NCBI GenBank assembly: GCA_965243175.1 | Contig: OZ251532.1 | Span: 1,116,001 to 1,180,000 of the forward strand | Origin: VXYL01 sp965243175 | Lineage (GTDB): Bacteria; Pseudomonadota; Gammaproteobacteria; Pseudomonadales; Azotimanducaceae | DNA: 64,000 nt | Reading direction: 5' to 3' | Part shown: in pieces, positions 28,216-36,659 of the stretch | Layout of the letters: every line of letters begins with the position of its first letter | Numbering within the stretch: position 1 is the stretch's first letter | Made by a program: the position numbers and the translations under genes | Notes under the pieces: generated by a model | What the model saw: only the letters and a program-made list of their open reading frames with translations | Told to the model about the DNA's origin: nothing | Databases searched by the model: none

Positions 28216-28755
28216 ATGGCGCAGCCCGCACCCATCGCCGTGGTCGCATCCACGCCCCGCTACGAGTTGCGCGTGCGCAGCCTCGGCGCGGCGGACAGCG
28301 AGTACGAAGTGTGGCAGCTGCCCAGCCCCGCCACGCCGCAAGTGACCGCGCCCATGCGCGTGGCGGGCTTGCGCCGACGCAACCTGAGCCTCGTCGAACA
28401 CCGCGTGCTGCGCCGGCTGGCGAAATCCAACATTCGCCTAGGGTCGAGCCTTCGCCCAAGGGCAGGCGGAGGCAAGAGCGGCGGAAGCGCCCACGCCCTT
28501 TCCGAAGACTTGGCGTTGACGCTGGGCCTGCTGTTCCGCACCTTGGCGCCCATGCGCAGCCGCGACAACATGGTGACCGTGGCCGAGGGCATCGAAGCGA
28601 TGCAGCGCGAGGAAGCCGCCTACTGGCTCGGCATGGCCATGCACCGCAAGCGCCCGAGACGAGTGCTGGCGGCGCTGCGGATGTTGCTGACCGAACCGAA
28701 GGCCAGCGGCGAAGGCCGCGTTCGCGCCGATGCCGGCGCCCGGACGCTGGCGTAG
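28216..28755 (+). CDS. Conserved-looking small protein of the DUF499 cluster
   Basis: 179-residue protein with no motif I can name. It is basic, with a central RVAGLRRRNLSLVEHRVLRRL stretch around residues 48-68 and the sequence EAAYWLGMAMHRKRPRRVLAALR near the end. It starts 5 bases after the DUF499 gene and ends 9 bases before the next, so it is in the same operon. Small partner proteins of this size are common next to DUF499 ATPases. Its role is unknown. Confidence 0.6.
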   Translation: MAQPAPIAVVASTPRYELRVRSLGAADSEYEVWQLPSPATPQVTAPMRVAGLRRRNLSLVEHRVLRRLAKSNIRLGSSLRPRAGGGKSGGSAHALSEDLALTLGLLFRTLAPMRSRDNMVTVAEGIEAMQREEAAYWLGMAMHRKRPRRVLAALRMLLTEPKASGEGRVRADAGARTLA

Positions 28756-28764
28756 GGAGAGCCC

Positions 28765-30588
28765 ATGCCCACCCTGCCCTACAAACTGATCCCCTACGGC
28801 TGGGCGGATTTCCGCGCCATTCGCCTTGAGGACCGCCTCTACGTGGACAAGACGCGCTTCATCCGCCCGCTGGAAAACGAGCGCTTCACGTTCCTGATCC
28901 GCCCCCGACGCTTCGGCAAATCCTGCTGGGTCTCGCTGCTGGAGAACTACTACGACCGCAAGTGGGCGGACGAGTTCGAGCAGGTGTTCGGCGACACGGA
29001 CATCGGCCGCAAACCCACGGAAAACCGCCACAGCTTCGTGGTGGTGCGCTTCGACTTCTCGGTGGTAAACGATGCGCCGGAGACGCTGGAGCGGGAGTTC
29101 GAGTGCTATTGCGGCGCGGAAATCGAAGAAGCCCTGGAACGCAACGCCGACTTGATCCCGGCCGACGCCACTCGGCACATCCTTGAACAGCCCTCGGCAT
29201 CCGCCAAACTCAACGCCCTGTTCCGCGAGGCGAGAAAGCGCGGCCTCCGCCTGTTCATACTCATCGACGAGTACGACAACTTCGCCAACACGATCCTCGC
29301 CCACCACGGCTCCGACGCCTACCAGGAACTCACCCACGGCAGCGGCTTCTACCGCAACTTCTTCGCCGCGCTGAAGGGCGGCGCGGGCCGCAGCGGGGGC
29401 GGCCTGGAGCGCCTGTTCATCACCGGCGTCTCCCCCATCACCTTGGACGACGTGACCAGCGGCTTCAACATCGGCAAGAACATCAGCCTGCGCGAGGAGT
29501 TCAACGCCGTCCTCGGCTTCACCGAGCACGAAGTGGAGTGCCTGCTGGAGACCTATCGAGAGGCGGGCGCCTTGGACGTCGATACCGGCACCGTCCTCGA
29601 CGTGATGCGCGAGTGGTACGACGGCTACCGCTTCGCCAAGGATGCCAAAGAGACCGTGTACAACACGGACATGGTGCTCTACTTCCTGGACGCGGTGGTG
29701 CCCAACAAACCCATGCCGGACGACCTGATCGACGTGAACGTGCGCATCGACTACGGCAAGCTCCGCCACCTGCTGACGCTGAGCCGACAAATGGGCCCGT
29801 CCGCCCGCCCCGCCCAAGAGGACGCCCCGCCCCCAGAAGCGCCCACCGCCCCCGTGCGCTTGAACGGCAACTTCGACCTGCTCCGCCACGTTGTCGGCGA
29901 AGGCCAAGCCGACGCGGACATCCAAACCAGCTTCCCCTTGGAACGCCTAGACCAGCGCGACAACTTCCTCTCCCTGCTGCACTACTTCGGCCTCCTGACC
30001 ATCCGCGAAGCCGAAGCAGGCACGGTACGCCTAGCCATCCCCAACCAGACCGTCCGCCGCCTCCTCTACGGCCACCTCCGCGACGCCTACGCCGACGTAG
30101 GCGTCCTCTCCGTAGACATGCACGCCTTCGCCGCCCTACTCCGCAGCATGGCCCTCCACGGCGAATGGCAACCGGTGTTCGACTTCCTCAAGGACGCCAT
30201 CGCCGCCCAAACGAGCATCCGCGACTACCTCGACGGCGAGAAGGTCATCCAGGGCTTCCTGGCGGCGTACCTGAGCGTCTCGAGGCACTTTCTGGTCCGG
30301 ACGGAGCCTGAGCTCAACAAGGGGTTTGCGGACATCGCGCTGGAACCGCTGGTGGCGCAGTATCCGGAGTTGCGGCATGGGTACCTGATCGAGCTGAAGT
30401 ACCTCAAGCGCGGGGAGGACGCGAGCGAGGCGAAGGTGCAGAAGGCCGTTGAAGATGGCCGGGAGCAGTTGCAGCGCTACCTAGCGGACAGGCGCTTCAC
30501 TCGTATGCCTCCAATCGTCCGCTTTACGGCGGTCACGGTGGTCTTCCAAGGCTGGGAGATGGTATGTTGTGAGCAGTTGGCCGCGTAG
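28765..30588 (+). CDS. AAA-ATPase-like protein with C-terminal PD-(D/E)XK nuclease domain
   Basis: 607-residue protein of the AAA-ATPase-like/PDDEXK_9 (formerly DUF1703) family. The opening YGWADFRAIRLEDRLYVDKT is characteristic, followed by a P-loop RPRRFGKS (46-53) and Walker B LFILIDEYDNF. The C-terminal domain has FADIALEPL and the ELKYLKRG E-x-K motif of restriction-like nucleases. Such genes are common in bacterial islands, but their role is unclear. Codon use changes from strongly C-ending to G-ending at about 30,240, which hints at a recombination joint. The RT gene begins 10 bases after the stop. Confidence 0.8.
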   Translation: MPTLPYKLIPYGWADFRAIRLEDRLYVDKTRFIRPLENERFTFLIRPRRFGKSCWVSLLENYYDRKWADEFEQVFGDTDIGRKPTENRHSFVVVRFDFSVVNDAPETLEREFECYCGAEIEEALERNADLIPADATRHILEQPSASAKLNALFREARKRGLRLFILIDEYDNFANTILAHHGSDAYQELTHGSGFYRNFFAALKGGAGRSGGGLERLFITGVSPITLDDVTSGFNIGKNISLREEFNAVLGFTEHEVECLLETYREAGALDVDTGTVLDVMREWYDGYRFAKDAKETVYNTDMVLYFLDAVVPNKPMPDDLIDVNVRIDYGKLRHLLTLSRQMGPSARPAQEDAPPPEAPTAPVRLNGNFDLLRHVVGEGQADADIQTSFPLERLDQRDNFLSLLHYFGLLTIREAEAGTVRLAIPNQTVRRLLYGHLRDAYADVGVLSVDMHAFAALLRSMALHGEWQPVFDFLKDAIAAQTSIRDYLDGEKVIQGFLAAYLSVSRHFLVRTEPELNKGFADIALEPLVAQYPELRHGYLIELKYLKRGEDASEAKVQKAVEDGREQLQRYLADRRFTRMPPIVRFTAVTVVFQGWEMVCCEQLAA

Positions 30589-30598
30589 GAGCGATTAG

Positions 30599-33226
30599 GT
30601 GGCAGCCCGTACGACCGTCACCAGTGCAGCCGAAGCACTATCTCACCCCCTGGTCGTCTGGGCGGCTTGGCTTCGCGTTGATCAGTGGTATCGCTCTGGC
30701 AATCTCGCCCCGCAGCCGGAGCTCTCTCAGTGGCAACTTCATCCCGAAGCAGAAGCAAGGAAGTTGGCTGGTGAGATCCGCTCCGGCCAATGGCGACCAA
30801 GCACTTGGAAACAGCTACCGTGTCCGAAGCGCGGCGCTTGTCTTCGCCACTATGTGATGCCCACGGTCAAGGACCAGGTCGCGTTTATGGCGTATCTGGT
30901 TCTTCTCGGCCCTTTGCTCGACAGCCGTTTTCTGTCATTCGTCTTCGGGAACCGCCTGTATCGTCCACTCGCGTGGGACTCGCGTAGCAGCTTTCCCCAT
31001 TGGAGGCAGCGTGGCTATCCCTTCCTCACCCCCCACACGTACTTGCCCTACAGACGGTCCCACGGTCTGTTTCGAAGAGTTGCAAGTTGGACAGTCTCCA
31101 GCATGACAGGTGCTCCAATCCAAGAAGAGAACTACGCTGGCCGAGTCCAACGTCCGGCAGACTACGACTATGTCTCACTGCCGCGATGGACCCACAAGAG
31201 GTGGTGGGGGACGAACACCGATAATGGCAAAGCAAATCGTAGAGCATATTGGGCCTCCCTAGACGTCCAACTTGCGTATCCGTCAGTGAAGTTGACCAGT
31301 TTGTCGAAGGCTCTTGTTGATCTGGTGGAACCGCTCGATAGCGCCACCGATCCGCTGGATATCGACATCACCGCAGCACATATAGTCTCATCACTTGACG
31401 GCTATCCGAGAGCTCTAGTGGAAGGACTCGCCGATAAAGGACTGCGGAAAACACTTGCTCAAGGTCTGATCAAGGCTCTTGACCGCGTGAAGGTAGACTG
31501 TGGCGAAATCCCAACATCTTCCTGGACTCCACACCATGCGAGAGCAATCCTGCCTCCTGAGAACAAGGGCCTACCCACGGGCCTCGCTATATCTGGTCTG
31601 CTCCTCAACGTCGTGTTGCACAGAGTGGACAGCATGGCGTTAGAGTATCTCCAAGATGCACATGGCCAGTTCCGAGGTGCCGTCGTTCGGTTCGCCGATG
31701 ACATGTACCTCATGGCTCGGTCTCCTGAAGGGATATTCCGGCTGATCGATGTCGTCTGGGGAGCGATAGAAGGCCACAGGGACGATCTTCCGATAAGGCC
31801 AAAGTCCAGGTCGAACCTGTACGTCAACTTATCCAAAGTCGATCCGACGGCAGTTGGGGATGTTGTTCGCAAGTGCCTAGGTGATAGCGGTTGGGAGGCT
31901 TGTGGACAGTGCTCGGATCTCCTGCCTGGCAAACGGGCGTCCCTATATCGATGGTGGCTTGATGGGGCGGACGAGGGCTTGCGTCGGAGCATAGATCGTG
32001 AATCCATCGGGCCCGGAGACGTTGGTCCGTTTGTAACTACTCTCGTTGAGCGACTCAGTGACATTGGTAGCGACATGCTTGTCGATCGCTTTGGACAGGC
32101 TGCCAAGGATCGTCAGGTTCAGCTCCACGACCTCGCACGATTCGACATTGAGGACGAGCAAGTTAGACCAGACACACGTCGCACTTTTGCCGCCAATCGA
32201 CTAGCTGGTACATGGCTGTCGGCTGACCAAGATGAAGCTCGGCGCGAAATCTCCGAGATACGTCGTTCCATTGCTACGGTCTTTGAGCAGACGCCTTGGA
32301 AGGTCGCCCTTTGGGGCGCGGTTGTTCGCGCCGCGGCTCGCCGCACGGCCGGGGACAAGAGCGATTTCGCCAAGGATGACGCGGATGCGGAACAGTGGTT
32401 GACTCGATTGCTGAGACATGTGGCCACGCAAGGCGAGGAGTCTTGGCTGCGGAACTGGCCGGAAAAGTCCGCTGAGTCTTCTCACAACGGCTCCGTCGAT
32501 TGGCGCAATCCCTATCTGTCCTACCACCGTACAGCCTTCTGGCAGTCGTTGGCGAAGGTGATCCGTCTGCTCAAGTCCCACCATGACAAACAAGCACGGG
32601 ACGATCTGCGGGGCGCCGGCGCTTCTCCGCGTCATTGGGCTACGCGAGCAGTACCAGAAGGGCGACATGGAGATGTCGCGGGGTTCCTTGGCGATATCGA
32701 CAGGTGGGCAGGGGTGTTGTACGGGACGGACCCGACGCCGGCCGATCTGCCGCGTTGGGAGCTGGACCACTTTGCAGCCGCGTGTCTTGCGACGGCTACT
32801 GGGCGTACTGTCGCTGAGAGTTGGCGGCGCTGCGATCAGCGTGTACGCCGCGTCGTAGTTCCGGAGGGAGTCGTGGCGGACACCACGGTGGTGAGGGTGA
32901 TGTTGGCAAGGAACGGCAGGCTTGCCCCGGAGCGCAAGAGCCAACACCCCCTAGGACGGCTTGCAGTCGCCCAGCTACTGCTCACGGGCGGAGGGAGAGA
33001 CTTCGATGGCGTCCTGTTTGCAGACCGGCGACCGTCCGGGGTGAAGGGGGCCGATGCGGACGCCTACGAGATTGCCGTAGCGTGCAGTTTGCATTGTGAA
33101 CATCTGTTGGCGGACGAAACAGTCTTGAGGGCAACGAGCAAGATGGCGAACGATCCCTTGGCTCTTCAAGAATACGACAGGGCCCGCCGGGTTTTCTTGG
33201 GTAGGGGGTTGCCTTGGCCGCCGTAA
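30599..33226 (+). CDS. Reverse transcriptase of the defence-associated (UG/DRT) kind
   Basis: 875-residue protein. The palm motifs of a reverse transcriptase are present: motif A WASLDVQLAYPSVK with Asp222; GLPTGLAISGLLLN at 324; the catalytic box RFADDMYLMA with Asp367-Asp368 (FADD instead of the usual YADD); and LYVNLSKVD at 407. Residues after about 430 form a long extension with no motif I know. There is no maturase X or HNH domain, so it is not a group II intron protein. The following gene overlaps by 13 bases and has a nitrilase fold. RTs paired with nitrilase domains are known from DRT-type phage defence, so the role is inferred as antiphage. GC content is lower than in the genes to the left. 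GTG start with TAGGAG ahead. Confidence 0.82.
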   Translation: MAARTTVTSAAEALSHPLVVWAAWLRVDQWYRSGNLAPQPELSQWQLHPEAEARKLAGEIRSGQWRPSTWKQLPCPKRGACLRHYVMPTVKDQVAFMAYLVLLGPLLDSRFLSFVFGNRLYRPLAWDSRSSFPHWRQRGYPFLTPHTYLPYRRSHGLFRRVASWTVSSMTGAPIQEENYAGRVQRPADYDYVSLPRWTHKRWWGTNTDNGKANRRAYWASLDVQLAYPSVKLTSLSKALVDLVEPLDSATDPLDIDITAAHIVSSLDGYPRALVEGLADKGLRKTLAQGLIKALDRVKVDCGEIPTSSWTPHHARAILPPENKGLPTGLAISGLLLNVVLHRVDSMALEYLQDAHGQFRGAVVRFADDMYLMARSPEGIFRLIDVVWGAIEGHRDDLPIRPKSRSNLYVNLSKVDPTAVGDVVRKCLGDSGWEACGQCSDLLPGKRASLYRWWLDGADEGLRRSIDRESIGPGDVGPFVTTLVERLSDIGSDMLVDRFGQAAKDRQVQLHDLARFDIEDEQVRPDTRRTFAANRLAGTWLSADQDEARREISEIRRSIATVFEQTPWKVALWGAVVRAAARRTAGDKSDFAKDDADAEQWLTRLLRHVATQGEESWLRNWPEKSAESSHNGSVDWRNPYLSYHRTAFWQSLAKVIRLLKSHHDKQARDDLRGAGASPRHWATRAVPEGRHGDVAGFLGDIDRWAGVLYGTDPTPADLPRWELDHFAAACLATATGRTVAESWRRCDQRVRRVVVPEGVVADTTVVRVMLARNGRLAPERKSQHPLGRLAVAQLLLTGGGRDFDGVLFADRRPSGVKGADADAYEIAVACSLHCEHLLADETVLRATSKMANDPLALQEYDRARRVFLGRGLPWPP

Positions 33227-34908
33227 CGCTGCACAGGCTCCTGTGGGGTGTACCGGAGTCCCGCGAGGTCCAAAAGTGGAACATCCGCGCTCAGGAAGTA
33301 CCGCCGATTGGTCTGCCCAGTCGTGTAGCCGTCGCGCTCCTGCTTGCGGCCCGTGGTCAACCGGTGCCCGTGAACAGAACGCACGGTCCTCTGGTGTGGC
33401 GCTTGAAGGACTGCAAGCAGTGCCTCGCAGAGGGCAGGCGCCTGCAGTTTGGCCTCTCCGAACCGAGAGCCCGTGAGCGTTGGCATGAAATGCGCCCGAC
33501 GGTGGTGAGGTCGACGCATTGGGATGTGCCGCATCACTCCGCCTACCGCATACCGTTGATCCAAGGGGGCCCCGTACACGGCGCAAGTTACGACCTCTAC
33601 TGCGATGTGCTGCTGTTCTTGACAGCCATGGATGGCGGAGAGCGTATTCTTGATTCGCTCTACCGCAGTGGCTTAGCTGGTGTTCCGTTCGAGGACAGAT
33701 GGGCATGGAGGTCGCGAATTCACCTGAGCGAGGAGACTTGGAAGGTTGTGGACAAGATCGTGCGCTGGGGCATGTCACCTGCCGACGACGCTGGGCAGAG
33801 CAACGCACTTGTCAAGTCAATTGACCCAGCGTGGTGCCGGTTCAGCTATGACGACTTCGTCGCTGAACGGGTCGACATGCTGCTTCAGGAGGGCGAGTTC
33901 CTAGAGCTGGTGCGCTCAGTGGCGCCCTTTCAACGATCGCCGGCCCTACCGTCAAAGCTGAAGCTGCGTCGCAAGGGTCTGGCCGGTGACTTGAAGGTTC
34001 GCATCGCCCAAGTCTCGCAGTGGTACTCGAATGTTGCAGGTTCTTTTCCGAGCGCGTCTGTGAGTGAGACCCAGGCCATCATGCAGCAAGTCGCGGCATC
34101 CTTTGACCAGCGAGCATCGACGAGCCGGCCTGATCTCCTGCTACTGCCCGAGGCAGCGATACCGCAGAACGAAGTTGCAACGCTGCGCCAGCTGGTCGCC
34201 AAAACAGGGATTGCGGCCTTGGCGGGTATCTACTGGCGCGAGTTGCAACCAGTCTATCCGAATCGCAGAGGGAAACCAGTCCACCGCTGGATAGTCAACG
34301 AGGCGGAGCTTGTGGTACCTCTCGGCCATGACACCGCAGGACCGCACTCGCTGCACTGGTTCCGAATACGCAAGCCAGTACCGGCCCACATGGAGGAGGG
34401 GCTCGCGAAAGCACTCACGAAGAGGTCAGGGATAAAGACGCGCTTTTTGAAGGGTCGAAGGTGGTATCGATTCGTGCATAAAAGATGGGGAGACTTCTCT
34501 ATCGCCATTTGTGCGGATCTAATCGACGCAGAGCCTTGGAGAGTCTTTCGGGGCGAAATGCTGCACTTGTTCACGGTGGCATTCAACAAGGACGTGGAAC
34601 TGTACGATGCCTTGACATGGGTGCGAGCCTACGAGAGCTACGTCAACGTTCTTGCGGTAAACCACGGACAGTTTGGAGGGTCATTTGTCTGGACACCGAA
34701 GCACAGCTATGCCCGTGAGCTCGCTAGGTTACGAGGTTCCGACTTGTTTCTGCTGGCCGATGTCGAAATACCGGTCAAGAGTTTGCTAGACGCGCAGAAC
34801 AAGGGCGTCAAGCAGGCCGTTGATGAAGCTAAGCGAAAATGGATGAATCTTCCCCAAGGGCGAGTTACATTCAAGGCACCGCCGCCGGGATACGGTCGCC
34901 AACATTAG
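33214..34908 (+). CDS. Nitrilase-domain partner of the reverse transcriptase
   Basis: 564-residue protein. The first about 260 residues have no known motif. The C-terminal part resembles a carbon-nitrogen hydrolase: DLLLLPEAAIPQNEV with candidate catalytic Glu313, IAICADLIDAEPWRVF with candidate nucleophile Cys433, and RAYESYVNVLAVNHGQFG, typical of the nitrilase end region. Lys423 in HKRWGD is close to Cys433 and may not be the true catalytic lysine. The TTG start overlaps the RT stop by 13 bases, so the two products are made together. In DRT1-like systems a nitrilase domain is joined to the RT; here it is a separate ORF. Confidence 0.75.
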   Translation: MAAVTLHRLLWGVPESREVQKWNIRAQEVPPIGLPSRVAVALLLAARGQPVPVNRTHGPLVWRLKDCKQCLAEGRRLQFGLSEPRARERWHEMRPTVVRSTHWDVPHHSAYRIPLIQGGPVHGASYDLYCDVLLFLTAMDGGERILDSLYRSGLAGVPFEDRWAWRSRIHLSEETWKVVDKIVRWGMSPADDAGQSNALVKSIDPAWCRFSYDDFVAERVDMLLQEGEFLELVRSVAPFQRSPALPSKLKLRRKGLAGDLKVRIAQVSQWYSNVAGSFPSASVSETQAIMQQVAASFDQRASTSRPDLLLLPEAAIPQNEVATLRQLVAKTGIAALAGIYWRELQPVYPNRRGKPVHRWIVNEAELVVPLGHDTAGPHSLHWFRIRKPVPAHMEEGLAKALTKRSGIKTRFLKGRRWYRFVHKRWGDFSIAICADLIDAEPWRVFRGEMLHLFTVAFNKDVELYDALTWVRAYESYVNVLAVNHGQFGGSFVWTPKHSYARELARLRGSDLFLLADVEIPVKSLLDAQNKGVKQAVDEAKRKWMNLPQGRVTFKAPPPGYGRQH

Positions 34909-34931
34909 CTTGGCCAAAACTCGGGGCCTAG

Positions 34932-35570
34932 TCACACCCTCACGACACGCCTTGCTACGAAGATGCCCGTCACCGGCGTTCCGGGAAACTGAGCGGTGAG
35001 TAAAGACTTTGCGGCACAGAAGTGGGCACCAGTTGTCAGCACGTCGTCGACCACGAAAATCGACTCCGGAGAAGGGTGCGCTAACGAGACTACCAACTCG
35101 TAGCGCATTTGGATCTCTTCTGGCCCGGGGCGGTTTTGGCTTTCATGGGCAGCTTGGGTGCTTGCTCGCTGGACGATCAACTCCCGGACGTCCAAGGGTG
35201 GTGCTGGCCGTATGGCCGTGAGCACCTGCATCATGCGGTCGTCGTAGAGCGGATCGGTCTTCGCCTTGGATGGCGGCATTGGCACGAACGTGATCCTGTC
35301 GAGATACTCCGGCCTTATTGCCGCTCGCAAGGCACCGGCAACCTCGCGTATCGCCCGTTCCTTGTAACGCCACTCCGCTAGTTCGCGGCGGTCTGGGCTC
35401 TTCTTGAGATTGAGGATGAGCTGGTTGGTCGGGCTGAACGAAAACCCCTCGCCGGCGGTGTACTCGCCGAGGAAGTAGCACTCGTCTGCCTCGGTCAGAT
35501 GCCAGTGATCTGGCGCTAAGGCGTCAACCTTCGTCAGGCGTGTCGGCAAGCTGCTCTGCGATCTCGCCAT
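34932..35570 (-). CDS. ComF-like phosphoribosyltransferase-fold protein
   Basis: 212-residue protein with the PRPP-binding loop SIFVVDDVLTTGAHF (about residues 169-183) of type I phosphoribosyltransferases, and a metal-linked VPMPPSKAKTD segment earlier. No cysteine-rich zinc finger of true ComF is seen. It overlaps the DprA gene by 47 bases if the first ATG is used; a TTG about 20 bases in is an alternative. DprA and ComF are both transformation proteins, yet here they sit in a defence island and face the nitrilase gene tail to tail. Confidence 0.75.
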   Translation of the reverse strand: MARSQSSLPTRLTKVDALAPDHWHLTEADECYFLGEYTAGEGFSFSPTNQLILNLKKSPDRRELAEWRYKERAIREVAGALRAAIRPEYLDRITFVPMPPSKAKTDPLYDDRMMQVLTAIRPAPPLDVRELIVQRASTQAAHESQNRPGPEEIQMRYELVVSLAHPSPESIFVVDDVLTTGAHFCAAKSLLTAQFPGTPVTGIFVARRVVRV

Positions 35571-36537
35571 AGTCCTTTACCCGCATTGCTCCCTTGGCTG
35601 CTAGACGTTCTGGCCAGCGTAGGTCTTGGTCGAAGCAGTTCTCCAGAATGAAGAGCTTTCGGCCTTGCTCTAGGGCCGCGTTAGCCTGGATGAGCGTACC
35701 CGATGTCTCGCCGGCCTCCACGATCACGGTGGCGTCGGTGAGGGCGGACATGGTTGCGTTGCGCTCGGGGAAGAACAGCCGATTGCCGCGGAAGCTCTGG
35801 CTCTCGTAGCGCTTCACCGGCACTTGGCTTACGACAAGGTGGTCTGCGCCAATCGTGCGTTGAAGCTGCTCGTTCTCCGCTGGATAGCACCGAGAGAGCG
35901 GCGTTCCGATGATGGCCATCGTGCGGCCGCCGCAGGCCATCGCGGTCTCGTGCGCCATTGTGTCGATGCCGGACGCCAAGCCGGAGGCGATGGTGAAGTC
36001 GTCGGCCACGAGGGACTTCACGAGGCTTCTTGTTCGCGCCAGCCCTTCGGGGGTTGGCTTGCGGGTTCCGACGACAGCCACAGAACGAGACCACGCCAAG
36101 TCCCAAGTGCCGGTGTAGTACAGCAGCTCGACCGGATGGGCGGCATCCCGCAGCTTGGCGGGGTACTCCGCCGCGCCGTTCAGACGGACGCCGAAACGGG
36201 CGATGCCTGCGTCGGCTAGGCTCGCGGTGGCGAGGTCCGCGTAATGCGACCGCTTGGCGGCGGAGACGAAATCCGATGGCAGGTAGCCCGGATGGGCGGC
36301 GAAACGCTCCGAGAGCGTCTTGAAGGACACCTTCTCTTCAGCCCACATCGCCTCGTACGCGCCCATTTCGGCCAAGGGCGAGACTGCGTTCAACGCTGGC
36401 ATCCCCCCCTCGGCTAGTGGCAAACTCGACTGATGATCGCCCTCGGACACGGCTCCCCCCTCAACGTCGCTCGCCATCGACCCTATGCCTGTCCACCACG
36501 CTCTCATTTTACTTCGCTTGGGCACCTGCTGACCCAT
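35524..36537 (-). CDS. DprA/Smf-family protein
   Basis: 337-residue protein with the Rossmann-like DprA core: SVAVVGTRKPTPEGL, ASGLASGIDTMAHETAM, the CYPAENEQL loop and AGETSGTLIQANAAL. DprA normally loads RecA on single-stranded DNA during transformation; divergent copies occur in conflict islands. The N-terminal about 100 residues differ from housekeeping DprA, and the C-terminal winged-helix seems missing. It is the upstream member of a leftward pair with the phosphoribosyltransferase. The real start may be one of several ATGs between 36537 and 36477. Confidence 0.8.
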   Translation of the reverse strand: MGQQVPKRSKMRAWWTGIGSMASDVEGGAVSEGDHQSSLPLAEGGMPALNAVSPLAEMGAYEAMWAEEKVSFKTLSERFAAHPGYLPSDFVSAAKRSHYADLATASLADAGIARFGVRLNGAAEYPAKLRDAAHPVELLYYTGTWDLAWSRSVAVVGTRKPTPEGLARTRSLVKSLVADDFTIASGLASGIDTMAHETAMACGGRTMAIIGTPLSRCYPAENEQLQRTIGADHLVVSQVPVKRYESQSFRGNRLFFPERNATMSALTDATVIVEAGETSGTLIQANAALEQGRKLFILENCFDQDLRWPERLAAKGAMRVKDYGEIAEQLADTPDEG

Positions 36538-36653
36538 CCGATGATCTTTCGGAGAGGTGATTATGCATACAGCATTAGGGTGTGCAACACCAAGTTGACA
36601 TTCTTGTCGCAGTCGGCAGATTCGCGCCCGCTGTCTCCGATGTAACCTATTGA

Positions 36654-36659
36654 TATAAT
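36654..36659 (+). promoter_or_regulatory. Perfect TATAAT -10 close to the methyltransferase start
   Basis: A consensus TATAAT lies only six bases before the ATG at 36666. If used, transcription would start at or next to the ATG and give a leaderless mRNA; no ribosome binding site is seen there. A TTGACA is at 36595-36600, but that is too far (53 bases) to serve it. The 128-base gap from 36538 separates the leftward DprA gene from this rightward gene. Confidence 0.4.

Noticed and set aside
24472..28459. Very long open frames on both strands over the GH26 and DUF499 genes
   Set aside because: They are composed of Arg/Ala/Gly-rich low-complexity sequence and overlap genes with clear motifs; long shadow frames are expected at this GC content.
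30599..33226. RT as a group II intron or retron
   Set aside because: No maturase/HNH domains or intron RNA ends, and no room for msr/msd before the gene; the nitrilase partner points to the DRT type.
36595..36659. TTGACA at 36595 with TATAAT at 36654 as one promoter
   Set aside because: The 53-base spacing is far too large for sigma-70.
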